Under the pieces are notes generated by a model. It saw only the letters and a program-made list of their open reading frames with translations. It did not search any database and was not told where the DNA came from. A DNA stretch of 64,000 nt from UBA1858 sp963976865 (GTDB lineage: Bacteria > Pseudomonadota > Gammaproteobacteria > UBA4575), in assembly GCA_963976865.1 (NCBI GenBank), contig CAXBLY010000001.1, positions 806,001 to 870,000 of the forward strand, read 5' to 3'. The position numbers and the translations under genes were made by a program. This document shows, in pieces, positions 27,873 through 36,440 of this stretch. Each line of letters begins with the position of its first letter. The stretch's first letter is position 1.

Positions 27873-29015
27873 ATGTTAATCAAAAATTTGATTTGTATCC
27901 TATTGGTCTCTTTTCTAACGGCTGCCAGTGTGCATGCCGAGCCTGTGCCTATTCCAAAGGCGCCGATGATAAATGCCAAGAGTTATATCCTGCTGGATCA
28001 TGATACAGGGACAGTCCTTGTCGAGAAAAATGCGGATGAAAGAAATGATCCGGCAAGTATTACCAAGCTAATGACCGCCTACGTGGTGTATAAGGTTTTG
28101 TCTGAAGGATCACTGCAGTTAACCGATGAAGTACTGATTAGCGAGAAAGCATGGCGTGCGATTGGGTCTCGCATGTTTGTTGAAGTGGGCAAGCGCGTTA
28201 AGGTTGATGACCTGCTGCAGGGATTAATTGTGCAATCAGGTAACGATGCAAGTATTGCCTTGGCGGAACATATTGCAGGCAGTGAAGATGCCTTTGCGGG
28301 CATGATGAATATAGAAGCGGCACGACTGGGTCTGGTCAGCTCTCATTTTACTAATGTTACTGGCTTGACACATGAACAGCACTTTATGACCGCAAGAGAC
28401 ATAGCCACATTGAGTAGCGCAATCATTAGGGATTTTCCAGACCAATACAAACGTTACTCGCAGAAAGAATATACCTATAACGGAATCACCCAGCATAACC
28501 GCAATAAATTGTTGTGGCGAGATCCGGCAGTGGATGGTCTGAAAACAGGTCATACTGACGCGGCTAAGTACTGCCTGGCTTCTTCAGCAAAGAAAGATGA
28601 TATGCGTCTGGTGTCAGTCGTACTGGGTGCGCCATCCGCCGATGCCAGAGCATCACATTCACAGGCGTTACTGAACTACGGCTTTAGGTTCTTTGAATCA
28701 CATAAACTGTATAGCGCAGGCCAGGAGCTTCTTAAAAAACGCGCCTGGTATGGGGCGAAAAAAGAAGTCAGTCTGGGAGTCAAAGAAGACATTACTATTA
28801 CTATTCCGCGTGGCCGATATAATGACCTGAAACCATTTATGCAGGTAGCTTCTCAGCTTGAAGCACCGATAGCGCTGCACCAGTCCGTAGGTAAAGTTGT
28901 GATCAATCTGGACGATGCAAAATTTGCAGAAGTTGAACTGGTTGCATTAGAAGACATTCAGGAAGGCAGTGTTTTCCAGAAAATTAGCGATTACGTCATG
29001 AGCTATTTTGAATGA
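27873..29015 (+). CDS. dacA: D-alanyl-D-alanine carboxypeptidase (PBP5/6 type)
   Basis: DacA trims terminal D-Ala from peptidoglycan pentapeptides. The protein has a signal peptide (LICILLVSFLTAASVHA), the serine nucleophile in DPASITKLMTAY, SGND, and KTGHTDAAKYC, then the PBP5 C-terminal domain and a final amphipathic anchor helix. I prefer ATG 27873 over an in-frame TTG nine bases upstream. It precedes a D-amino-acid transaminase gene, and both act on D-alanine. Confidence 0.96.
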   Translation: MLIKNLICILLVSFLTAASVHAEPVPIPKAPMINAKSYILLDHDTGTVLVEKNADERNDPASITKLMTAYVVYKVLSEGSLQLTDEVLISEKAWRAIGSRMFVEVGKRVKVDDLLQGLIVQSGNDASIALAEHIAGSEDAFAGMMNIEAARLGLVSSHFTNVTGLTHEQHFMTARDIATLSSAIIRDFPDQYKRYSQKEYTYNGITQHNRNKLLWRDPAVDGLKTGHTDAAKYCLASSAKKDDMRLVSVVLGAPSADARASHSQALLNYGFRFFESHKLYSAGQELLKKRAWYGAKKEVSLGVKEDITITIPRGRYNDLKPFMQVASQLEAPIALHQSVGKVVINLDDAKFAEVELVALEDIQEGSVFQKISDYVMSYFE

Positions 29016-29028
29016 GGCTCGTATAACC

Positions 29029-29862
29029 GTGAGTATGGCGTATTTAAATGGTGATTACCTGCCGCTCGACGAATGCAAGGTGTCAGTTCTGGATCGTGGT
29101 TTTATCTTTGGCGATGCCATTTATGAGTTGATTCCTGTTTACAATGGAGAGCCGTTTTACCTTGATGCGCATCTGAAAAGATTATTTCGTAGTCTTGAAC
29201 AAACAAGAATCAATAACCCGAATACTGAAAGTGGCTGGAAACATATCATTGCCAGATTAATTGATACATCGGGTCTTGAGAAACTGTCGGTCTATCTGCA
29301 GGTGACTCGCGGCGTGGCAAAACGTGATCACGCCTTTCCAGCTAACACAACTCCGACGGTGTTCGGCATGACCAATCCATGGCCTGCCACAAATCCGAAT
29401 ATGTATAGCAAAGGGTTAACTGCTGTCACTGCGCAGGATATGCGCTGGGATCGTTGCGATATAAAAGTGACCAGTCTGCTCGCCAATGTGATGAATAAAC
29501 AACAGGCTGTTGAACACAATGCAGATGAAGCCTTTTTGGTGCGTAATGGTTGTGTTCTGGAGGGTTCGGCGACCAATGTGTTTATTGTAAAAGACAACAA
29601 GGTGATGACTGCGCCTAAAAATAATTTGATTCTGCCAGGAATCACGCGCGATGTAGTCGTGGACATACTTAATGAAAACAACATTCCATTACTGGAACAG
29701 GCGCCGACCGAGGCACAACTGGCAGATGCAGATGAAGTGTGGATAACTAGCTCCACAAAAGAATGTGCGCCGGTAACTATCGTTGATGGAAAACCAGTTG
29801 GTGAAGGGCAACCCGGCCAGTTATGGGCAGAAGTTTATGGTTTATATCAGCAGCGCAAGTAA
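29029..29862 (+). CDS. dat: D-amino-acid transaminase (fold-type IV PLP enzyme)
   Basis: The protein of about 278 residues is in the class IV aminotransferase family, D-amino-acid aminotransferase subgroup: AYLNGDYLPLDECKVSVLDRGFIFGDAIYELIPVY covers the N-terminal signature, the PLP lysine lies in the DIKVTSLLANV block, and EGSATNVFIVKDN follows. D-alanine/D-glutamate interconversion would supply peptidoglycan precursors. Start choice is between GTG 29029 (GAGG about 11 bases upstream), ATG 29035 and TTG 29008 overlapping dacA; homology supports a start just before MAYLNG. Branched-chain or aminodeoxychorismate lyase activity is the main alternative. Confidence 0.88.
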   Translation: MSMAYLNGDYLPLDECKVSVLDRGFIFGDAIYELIPVYNGEPFYLDAHLKRLFRSLEQTRINNPNTESGWKHIIARLIDTSGLEKLSVYLQVTRGVAKRDHAFPANTTPTVFGMTNPWPATNPNMYSKGLTAVTAQDMRWDRCDIKVTSLLANVMNKQQAVEHNADEAFLVRNGCVLEGSATNVFIVKDNKVMTAPKNNLILPGITRDVVVDILNENNIPLLEQAPTEAQLADADEVWITSSTKECAPVTIVDGKPVGEGQPGQLWAEVYGLYQQRK

Positions 29863-29864
29863 AC

Positions 29865-30167
29865 ATGAATAACAACAATGGTCATAGCAATGGCAACGGA
29901 AAGAAAAAAGAGCCTGAAGGGCTGGTCTATCCGTGTGACTTTCCGTTAAAAATGTTCGGCATGAACACGCTACATTTCATTGCAGCGGTTGACAGAGTCG
30001 TAGAAGAATTTGTGCCAAGAGAGGACTGGGCCTCTACCAAAACAACCCCCAGTAAAAATGATAAATACGTCAGCTACACTATTGTCATTGTCGCGCGTGA
30101 CAGGGAACAGCTTGATAAAGTGTGCGCCGCTGTTACGAATTGTCCTGAAGTCATTATGGCGTTATAG
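29865..30167 (+). CDS. ybeD: YbeD/DUF493 family protein
   Basis: The 100-residue protein has a low-complexity Asn/Gly/Lys start (MNNNNGHSNGNGKKK) and then the DUF493 ferredoxin-like domain (YPCDFPLKMFGMN; KYVSYTIVIVARDREQLDKV). ATG 29865 is right after the transaminase stop. YbeD lies between dacA and lipB in E. coli; here lipB is 8 kb away. Its role is unknown; an ACT-like regulatory fold has been noted for E. coli YbeD. The Asn-rich extension is unusual for the family. Confidence 0.92.
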   Translation: MNNNNGHSNGNGKKKEPEGLVYPCDFPLKMFGMNTLHFIAAVDRVVEEFVPREDWASTKTTPSKNDKYVSYTIVIVARDREQLDKVCAAVTNCPEVIMAL

Positions 30168-30482
30168 CAATATAAACTTTTTTCTGTTTCGCGTGTTGTC
30201 ATAATAAATCGTCATTCCCGCGAAAGCGGGAATCCATCCAAAGCAAACATTTAATTCTAATGCTTGCTGGTATAAAAATTGTGTCTTAAATTTACTGATT
30301 TTATAATGACCCCAGGCACTTGGTAAAACAGCTCGCAAATCACTCGGTGAGTATTATATGTATGATATATGCGTTAAAACATGCGCTTTGCGCGTGTAGT
30401 ACAATTTATGTTCAATGATGGAAGTTGAAGAATTAAGCGCAAAAGCTACATCAATTATTTCCTGAAACAAACAGATAAATAT
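30168..30482. other. 315-base gap between ybeD and an orphan ORF
   Basis: No gene is visible. It contains the palindromic repeat at 30211-30237 and a second hairpin, an eight-pair stem (one G:T) around TTT, at 30379-30397. Neither has a T-tract typical of an intrinsic terminator. The end of the cell-wall operon and the promoter of the next ORF must lie here. Confidence 0.5.
30211..30237. repeat. Intergenic palindromic repeat (REP-like)
   Basis: The core ATTCCCGC-GAAA-GCGGGAAT is a perfect eight-base-pair hairpin with a GNRA loop, flanked by GTC and CCAT. This motif is a widespread dispersed intergenic repeat in proteobacterial genomes. It lies 43 bases after the ybeD stop. I saw only one copy in this window. 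Confidence 0.7.
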
Positions 30483-30836
30483 ATGGTTGCACGTTCCAAA
30501 TTATATGCTCAGCTGGACTTGTTGGAAGAAGAGCTGGATGAAACATTAATCCCGCATTTGCAGGAGGCTGCAAAAGGTAAAAACGAGTATGTGTTTTGCG
30601 CCAAGCGCTTTGTCCCCTATGTCAGTCTTAGGAAACATGCTGATAAAGTTACCGCAGAGTTAATAGAATTGTGTTCGGATATTTTTTATCTCAGAGACAA
30701 GTTGGGTGAGCCTCTAGAGGAGACCAATGCAGGGCGATTGTGCGAGTACTGTGAAAAGTGGGGCAAATTAACAGACCGTCACCGCAATAGTGCTCAGGAC
30801 CTGGCAATTCAGTTTCTGAAAGAAATTAATACCTGA
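30483..30836 (+). CDS. Small helical protein of unknown function
   Basis: This 117-residue protein is not a family I recognise. It is predicted mostly helical, with an acidic N-terminal helix (LDLLEEELDETLIPHLQEAA), no signal peptide and no TM segment, and a CEYC pair near residue 88 that might bind a metal if joined by C39 and C64. It stands alone, convergent with the DsbA-like gene (eight-base gap). The ATG lacks a strong ribosome binding site. Confidence 0.6.
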   Translation: MVARSKLYAQLDLLEEELDETLIPHLQEAAKGKNEYVFCAKRFVPYVSLRKHADKVTAELIELCSDIFYLRDKLGEPLEETNAGRLCEYCEKWGKLTDRHRNSAQDLAIQFLKEINT

Positions 30837-30844
30837 TACAGGCT

Positions 30845-31465
30845 TTATGCCTGTTTATGTGCATTCTGTATTTTGTTTAATATGGTTTCAGCCTGGAAAT
30901 AGTCAGGCTCAATGTGTACTGAATGCGTGTCGCCTGATAATAAAAACCCCGGGAAAGAATTAAGCTTTAGGCGACGTGCCGTGTTTAATTCTGTAAATAG
31001 TTCTTCATTCACATCAGAGCTAACCAGGTCTTGACTGAACTGGTGTGTATTCAGCCCTGCTTCTTCTGCCAGTGAGATCAAAGTCTCATTGTCTGACGGA
31101 TTTCTGGCCTGCAGGTAATAGGCACGCTGAATGGAATAGGTCATGATCTCATCGTACTCCTTCCCCTGTTTTCTGGCGGCAATCACTGCGCGACAGGCCG
31201 GGTAAGTGCTGCGCCTGGGAGTGCAGGTTGTCCAGAAATCATAATTAAATTCTGTGTCTGGTAGCTGTTGCTGAATTCGCTTCCAGTTGTCCATGACGTA
31301 GTGTCTGGTTTCCTCAGGCATGGGATCGTCGCTGTCGGCTGCCAGGCCGCCCAGTAAACGAATAAATTCAATAGTGTCCGGGAGTTTTGCTTTGAGTTCG
31401 AGTAATACCGGTCTGAAGGCCCAGCACCAGCTGCACATGGGGTCGTGAACATAATAGAGTTTCAT
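30845..31465 (-). CDS. DsbA-family (FrnE-like) thiol oxidoreductase
   Basis: The 206-residue protein starts at once with a thioredoxin strand, KLYYVHDPMCSWCWAF, whose C11xxC14 redox motif sits in a DsbA-type fold with a helical insertion; FPGFLLSG carries the cis-Pro region. Lack of a signal peptide suggests a cytosolic FrnE/HCCA-isomerase-like member, not periplasmic DsbA. It follows ndh after 30 bases and may belong to the elaA-roxA-ndh operon. Confidence 0.88.
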   Translation of the reverse strand: MKLYYVHDPMCSWCWAFRPVLLELKAKLPDTIEFIRLLGGLAADSDDPMPEETRHYVMDNWKRIQQQLPDTEFNYDFWTTCTPRRSTYPACRAVIAARKQGKEYDEIMTYSIQRAYYLQARNPSDNETLISLAEEAGLNTHQFSQDLVSSDVNEELFTELNTARRLKLNSFPGFLLSGDTHSVHIEPDYFQAETILNKIQNAHKQA

Positions 31466-31495
31466 GATGAATTCACCATGTTGGGTATCAGACGT

Positions 31496-32824
31496 TTAAT
31501 GAAACTTCATTCTGGAGCGCGCTTTCTGGGTCAGAATGTTTGCCACAGTAATTAAGCCCACGCGAATCAGCCCCATAATGGCTAACTGATGCATTTTGTA
31601 TAAAGACAAATAGACCAGTCGTGCCAATATTCCTTCAATCATGAAACTGCCAGCCGCTTTACCCATTACATTACCCATCATATTGCCTACCGTAGCGTAG
31701 CTACTCAGATTGATTAAAGAACCATAATCAACATAGCGGTAATCGGGAAGTGGTTTGCCTTTCAGCTTGTTCCTGATTGACTTGACCAGCAAAGAGGCCT
31801 GCTGGTGTGCTGCCTGCGCGCGAGGTGGGACAGTGCTGTCTGTTCCGGGGATAGGGCAGGCAGCGCAATCACCCAGAGCAAAAATATCACTATCACGTGT
31901 TGTCTCAAGTGTCTGTTTGACGATAAGCCGATTATTGGGAGTGGTTACCAGGCCATCAATACTGGCCAGAAAGTTTGGTGCCTTAATGCCGGCTGACCAG
32001 ACTTTAATTTCAGAAGGAATTAACCCGCCTTTATCTGTAATAAAGCCTTCACTGGTAGCTTCCAGAATGCGATGGCCTGTGAGCACTTCTATATGAAGTT
32101 TCTTCAGTGCCTTAAGTGTTTTTATTGAGAGTTCTGCAGGTAACGCAGGCAATACTCTGTCTGCCGCTTCAATGATGGTAATTTTAATGCTTTCCTGATG
32201 CAGTTCATCAATACCAAATTTAACCAGTTGCTTGAATGCCTCATGCAATTCTGCAGACAGTTCAACACCCGTTGCACCCGCACCTGCAATGGCCACTTTT
32301 AGCTGGCCTTCACGTAGAGGGCTGGTCTGGGCATGGGCGGTATAAGCTTTGCGAAGCAGTTCATGATGGAATGTTTCAGCGTCAGCGTTGGTGTCGAGAA
32401 ACATACAGTGTTCCTTCACACCCTTGATGTTGAAGTCATTGGTCTGGCTGCCAACAGCAAAAATCAATGTGTCATATTTAAAGGTACGTCGCGGGATATA
32501 TTCAATGCCATTTCTGTCTGAAGTGGGCGCCAGAGAAATTTCTTTTGTTTCGCGGTTAAGGGTATCCATGCGCCCAATGCGAAACAGGAAATGATTTTTA
32601 TAGGCTAATGCCGGGTAACTGACTTCGTCTTCATAGGAGTTCAGGGTTCCCGCGGCAACTTCGTGTAAAAGAGGTTTCCACACATGGGTGAGCTGGCAAT
32701 CAACCAGTGTGATTTTAGCTTTGCCTTTTTTGCCAAGTTTATTGCCTAGCTTGGTGGCCAGTTCCAGACCGCCGGCACCGCCGCCGATGATAATAATATG
32801 ATGTAATTCCGTTGAGTCGTTCAT
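31496..32824 (-). CDS. ndh: Type II NADH dehydrogenase (NDH-2)
   Basis: NDH-2 oxidises NADH and reduces quinone without pumping protons. The 442-residue flavoprotein has an N-terminal FAD-binding motif (IIGGGAGGLELATKLG), a second NAD-binding motif (VAIAGAGATGVELSAEL) and the ALGDCAACP FAD motif, and a C-terminal membrane-associating region with hydrophobic helices and basic residues. The ATG overlaps the roxA stop by four bases. Confidence 0.95.
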   Translation of the reverse strand: MNDSTELHHIIIIGGGAGGLELATKLGNKLGKKGKAKITLVDCQLTHVWKPLLHEVAAGTLNSYEDEVSYPALAYKNHFLFRIGRMDTLNRETKEISLAPTSDRNGIEYIPRRTFKYDTLIFAVGSQTNDFNIKGVKEHCMFLDTNADAETFHHELLRKAYTAHAQTSPLREGQLKVAIAGAGATGVELSAELHEAFKQLVKFGIDELHQESIKITIIEAADRVLPALPAELSIKTLKALKKLHIEVLTGHRILEATSEGFITDKGGLIPSEIKVWSAGIKAPNFLASIDGLVTTPNNRLIVKQTLETTRDSDIFALGDCAACPIPGTDSTVPPRAQAAHQQASLLVKSIRNKLKGKPLPDYRYVDYGSLINLSSYATVGNMMGNVMGKAAGSFMIEGILARLVYLSLYKMHQLAIMGLIRVGLITVANILTQKARSRMKFH

Positions 32825-33981
32825 TCCGTCAGGTACAGTGAGCTATGGTTAAGCAAAGTTAATAATAGGTTAAGGTTATCTTCTGTCTGTGTGAAATCTT
32901 CAGGACAGATTTTTATATTGTTGCAGAGCACTTCTACCAGCGGATCGGAGTCTGCAAGTGTATCTATACTCATTCCATCAACGAACAACTCATTATGCTC
33001 TGCCTGTACTTTAAAGGCAAAACGTGAACTTTCATTTCTGATAAGACAGCGGCTTAAAGCAAGATGAGCTTTTAACTCTGCAAGTGAATACGAATGCTCT
33101 GACTGATGAAATTGTGAATCGTTCACTCGCTGATATTTTGGCGTGGTAATGTAACGACCAAACCAGTCACTAATAACATCTGGGTCATTGGTATACTCTG
33201 AAAGTATCTGCTGAAGTTTCTTGATAGTGTGAATGCTTATCTCACCCGTATTGGTTTGCGCGGCGAGGTCAGGGTCCTGGTATCGTAAAGACTCGGTTAG
33301 CCTGTCACCTAAATAGTCAGTAAATTCACGCAGTATTTCATTATGTGAGGGTGCGCGAAAACCCACAGAACAGGTTAGGCAGCCATCACCCAGAGCGGTA
33401 CCATTGTGTCCAACGCCAGGGGGCAGGTATAAGATGTCACCAGGGTTTAGCACCCAGCACTCTGTTGGATGAAATTCCTCGAGAATTTTTACTGGCAGGT
33501 TCTTGCGTGTCGGGGAGGAGTCATCATAGCTTCCACCAATTTCCCATTGGCGCTGACCACGTGTCTGAAGCAGAAATACATCGTAGTTATCATAGTGTGG
33601 TCCTACACCACCGCCATCACTGGCGTAGCTCATCATTAAGTCATCAATACGCCAGCGGGGAATAAAATTAAATAGTTCGAGTAATTCTGCCGCTTTGGGA
33701 ATGAAATGATCAACAGCCTGGACGAGTAATGTCCAGTCTGTTTCAGGCAGGGTTGAAAATAATTTGTCGTTAAAAGGGCCGTGTTGCAGTTCCCATGAGT
33801 CATTACGATGAATGATTAATCTTGACTCAACATCTTCTTCGCAGGCCAGCCCAGCGAGAACATCTGCATTCACTGGAGCTTCGATCTGCGGCAGTGCATG
33901 ACGAATCAATAATGGTTTTTTCTGCCAGTATTGAGACAGGAAAGTATTCAGGGGCATACCAGCCAGTACTACAGGTTTCAT
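32821..33981 (-). CDS. roxA: Ribosomal oxygenase RoxA (cupin; L16 arginine hydroxylase)
   Basis: RoxA (YcfD) is a Fe(II)/2-oxoglutarate JmjC-type oxygenase that hydroxylates an arginine of ribosomal protein L16. The 386 residues match the family. Iron-binding HxD is in GGGVGPHYDNYDVFLLQ, and the distal His is in PPGVGHNGTALG; a C-terminal winged-helix-like region follows. It overlaps ndh by four bases and follows the ElaA-like gene by 15 bases. Hydroxylation depends on oxygen, which sits well beside an aerobic respiratory NDH-2. Confidence 0.93.
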   Translation of the reverse strand: MKPVVLAGMPLNTFLSQYWQKKPLLIRHALPQIEAPVNADVLAGLACEEDVESRLIIHRNDSWELQHGPFNDKLFSTLPETDWTLLVQAVDHFIPKAAELLELFNFIPRWRIDDLMMSYASDGGGVGPHYDNYDVFLLQTRGQRQWEIGGSYDDSSPTRKNLPVKILEEFHPTECWVLNPGDILYLPPGVGHNGTALGDGCLTCSVGFRAPSHNEILREFTDYLGDRLTESLRYQDPDLAAQTNTGEISIHTIKKLQQILSEYTNDPDVISDWFGRYITTPKYQRVNDSQFHQSEHSYSLAELKAHLALSRCLIRNESSRFAFKVQAEHNELFVDGMSIDTLADSDPLVEVLCNNIKICPEDFTQTEDNLNLLLTLLNHSSLYLTE

Positions 33982-33996
33982 GATAAAGACGCCCCG

Positions 33997-34467
33997 CTAC
34001 AGTGCATGGGGTTTAGGTTTGAGCATTTCTATATGCGGAATACCATCTTCCAGATAGCTTGCTGAAGTCTGGTGAAAATTAAATGTTTCATAGAAATTTT
34101 TAAGATGTGCCTGAGCGCTGACTTTTATATCATTATCTGGCCAGAGCACATTCATTTGTTCAAGACATTTGGTCATGAGTAAAGTGCCCAGACCCTGAAG
34201 GCGCAGTGAAGTGTCTACGGCGATGCGTCCTATGCTGCTTTCCGGGTAACTTGCACCCGGTGGCAATAGTCTTGCGCAGGCAACGATCGCAGTATTCTGA
34301 TATGCAAACAGGTGGCGCGCATCAGCGATACGATCCTTGTCGTCCAGCTCAGCATAAGGGCAATTTTGTTCAACAACAAAAATATTCACGCGAAATTTGA
34401 TAAGTTCATAGAGCTGGTGGTTGTCTAGATGATCAAAGCGCATACATCTCCATTCAAGTTGTTTCAT
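33997..34467 (-). CDS. elaA: ElaA-like GNAT acetyltransferase
   Basis: The 156-residue protein matches ElaA: ELIKFRVNIFVVEQNCPYAELDDKD near residues 20-45 and the acetyl-CoA loop RLQGLGTLLM, with GRIAVD before it. The substrate is unknown. It opens the minus-strand series elaA-roxA-ndh-dsbA-like. The 251-base spacer upstream is shared with the divergent unknown gene at 34719. Confidence 0.9.
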   Translation of the reverse strand: MKQLEWRCMRFDHLDNHQLYELIKFRVNIFVVEQNCPYAELDDKDRIADARHLFAYQNTAIVACARLLPPGASYPESSIGRIAVDTSLRLQGLGTLLMTKCLEQMNVLWPDNDIKVSAQAHLKNFYETFNFHQTSASYLEDGIPHIEMLKPKPHAL

Positions 34468-34718
34468 GTTAATTTGCCAGAAGGATGGTCGAAAAAGATT
34501 TTAACATCAATTGGATTCAACTTAATATCAACTGCCGTGATTAAAAGAAAGTGATGAAAATCATTTTGCCAGGATAATATGGAAGTTGGGTTAAACTATA
34601 TGCATCACGTACCCGCATAAGTTAACCAAAGTTATAATTAACAATACGGGATTGCTGTCGAATCATTTCGAGCAAAAGTGGTTATGAAATTCTTACAATA
34701 ATTTATGTGCGAGAAACT

Positions 34719-35030
34719 ATGAAATACCAGCTAGTTGTTCAATTTCCCGTGACGGAAGATTTTGATTTTGATGCGGTCATCGAGTTGGAAACGCGATTAA
34801 CGCTTGAACTGGGAGAAAAATACATTGTTGAAGGACATGATTTTGGCGCAGGCGAAATAAATATTTTTATTCAAACTGATGAGCCCGAAGCAGGATATGA
34901 AAAAGTATTTGATATGGTTGATGTTGATCTTGTTTCCAACCTGAGAATGGCATACAGAGTAAAAAGTAGTGAAGATAAATTTATCTGGCTATACCCAGCA
35001 GATAACAGGGATTCTTTCTCCATACAATGA
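34719..35030 (+). CDS. Small acidic protein of unknown function
   Basis: This protein of about 103 residues has an alternating strand/helix pattern (MKYQLVVQFPVTEDFDFDAV; GEINIFIQTDEPEAGYEKVF) suggesting a ferredoxin-like alpha/beta fold. It is acidic and has no signal or TM segment. I chose ATG 34719; a GTG 12 bases upstream is an in-frame alternative. Its stop overlaps the next gene by four bases. I do not know the family. Confidence 0.72.
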   Translation: MKYQLVVQFPVTEDFDFDAVIELETRLTLELGEKYIVEGHDFGAGEINIFIQTDEPEAGYEKVFDMVDVDLVSNLRMAYRVKSSEDKFIWLYPADNRDSFSIQ

Positions 35031-35611
35031 TTCATTATAAAGAAGCGTTAAGCACAATCGCTATTGTGCTGACGTTTGTTGCGTTTGTCCCTTACATAGT
35101 CTCCATATTGACAGACAGAATAAAGCCGCATGTTTTTTCATGGGGCATATGGAGCATTACCACGCTGGTTGTGTTCTTCGCTCAAGTAGAAGATGGTGCC
35201 GGAGTAGGTGCATGGTCGACCGGAGTGTCTGGATGTGTGACGGTATTAATTGCATGCCTGGCTTACTGGAAGCGAGCAGATATCAGTGTCACCAGAAGCG
35301 ACTGGCTGTTTTTGACAGCCGCCGTTGCGTCGTTGCCAATATGGTATTTTACATCAGACCCTGTGTGGACAGTAGTTATTCTTACGACAGTAGACGTTCT
35401 GGGTTTCGGGCCAACTGTAAGAAAGGCATATAATTTTCCTTATACTGAATCGTTACTTTTTTTTGCCATTTTCGCGCTGCGTGATTCGCTCGTTATAGCG
35501 GCACTGGAAAATTATACTGTCACGACAGTGATATTCCCTGCCTCAATTGTTATTTCATGTGTAACATTGTGTGTAATAGTCATGTATAGAAGAAAACTGC
35601 TAATGGAGTAA
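35027..35611 (+). CDS. Six- to seven-TM membrane protein, possibly PQ-loop/SWEET-like
   Basis: The 194-residue protein is almost all hydrophobic segments. Two halves look related: FVPYIVSILTDRIKPHVFSW and LGFGPTVRKAYNFPYTESLL each place a Pro in a TM helix followed by a short polar turn and a second helix, as in PQ-loop/MtN3 transporters. That makes a small-solute transporter possible but unproven. It is coupled to the upstream gene by an ATGA overlap and followed after one base by a DUF3955-like gene. Confidence 0.72.
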   Translation: MIHYKEALSTIAIVLTFVAFVPYIVSILTDRIKPHVFSWGIWSITTLVVFFAQVEDGAGVGAWSTGVSGCVTVLIACLAYWKRADISVTRSDWLFLTAAVASLPIWYFTSDPVWTVVILTTVDVLGFGPTVRKAYNFPYTESLLFFAIFALRDSLVIAALENYTVTTVIFPASIVISCVTLCVIVMYRRKLLME

Positions 35612-35612
35612 T

Positions 35613-35825
35613 GTGAAAGTATTTATCATTAGTGTGTTGCTGTTAGTCGTGGGTGTTACATGCATATTGCTGGAAAATATGTTCTACCAGTATATCGATA
35701 GTGATGGCGTGTTGCATGAAAGTCTGCTTCTGCCTGTCGGTGCTCTGTGTATTTTGCTGGCAGGCACAGGGCTGGTATTTGTATTGGCGACGGTGTTAAC
35801 AAGAAAAATCAAAAAGAAAATATAA
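35613..35825 (+). CDS. Small two-TM membrane protein, DUF3955-like
   Basis: The 70-residue product has two TM helices (about 3-20 and 40-62) joined by a periplasmic or cytosolic loop with YQYIDSDGVLHESLLLPVG, which resembles the DUF3955 signature. The C-terminus is basic (TRKIKKKI). The start is GTG with GGAG four bases upstream; no ATG fits the frame. Function is unknown. Confidence 0.7.
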   Translation: MKVFIISVLLLVVGVTCILLENMFYQYIDSDGVLHESLLLPVGALCILLAGTGLVFVLATVLTRKIKKKI

Positions 35826-35834
35826 TGTATCCGT

Positions 35835-36389
35835 ATGAGTAAGCTAGTATTGTTTAACAAGCCGTATGGTGTATTGAGTCAGTTTACAGATGGGGAAGGG
35901 CGTGAAACGTTAGCTGACTATATTCTGATAAAGGGTGTTTATGCGGCGGGAAGGCTGGATAAGGATAGCGAAGGATTATTGCTTTTGACAGACAACGGCA
36001 AGCTTCAAGACAGAATCACCAATCCTGAAAAGAAGTTAACCAAACGATACTGGGTTCAGGTTGAAGGGGAAGTCAGTGATCAGGCGATTGAGATGCTAAA
36101 AAACGGAATTCAGCTAAAAGATGGCAAGACGAAAGCGGCTGATGTGAGCCGTATTGCTGAACCCGATAATCTCTGGAAGAGAACCCCGCCAGTCAGGTTT
36201 CGTAAATCAATTCCCACGCAGTGGCTGGAAATAGCAATCAGGGAGGGCAAGAATCGTCAGGTGCGTCGCATGACCGCCGCGGTGGGCCATCCCACTTTGC
36301 GATTAATCAGACATCGTATTGGTGAATGGGGCCTGGAGGGGTTGGCGCCAGGTAAAAGCAGAATACTTGAGAGTGACATTTCTTTATAA
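35835..36389 (+). CDS. rluE: 23S rRNA pseudouridine synthase, RluE type
   Basis: The 184-residue single-domain pseudouridine synthase (RsuA/RluB/E/F group, no S4 domain) has the catalytic Asp at D42 in GRLDKDSEGLLLLT, then KRYWVQVEG and the REGKNRQVRRMTAAVGHPTLRL motif. RluE isomerises U2457 in E. coli 23S rRNA. Lack of an S4 domain and the GVYAAGR segment favour RluE over RluB/RsuA. It starts nine bases after the DUF3955-like gene. Confidence 0.93.
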   Translation: MSKLVLFNKPYGVLSQFTDGEGRETLADYILIKGVYAAGRLDKDSEGLLLLTDNGKLQDRITNPEKKLTKRYWVQVEGEVSDQAIEMLKNGIQLKDGKTKAADVSRIAEPDNLWKRTPPVRFRKSIPTQWLEIAIREGKNRQVRRMTAAVGHPTLRLIRHRIGEWGLEGLAPGKSRILESDISL

Positions 36390-36440
36390 TGATATCGGCA
36401 CCGTGTTCAATATTCAGGTGTGATTTTGTTGGAGGCTCGT

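Noticed and set aside
29328..29756. 142-codon frame opposite the D-amino-acid transaminase
   Set aside because: It is antisense to a conserved aminotransferase, without ribosome binding site or domain.
34468..34718. TATAAT at 34633-34638 as the promoter of the small-protein operon
   Set aside because: No matching -35 hexamer at 16-18 bases; too weak to list.
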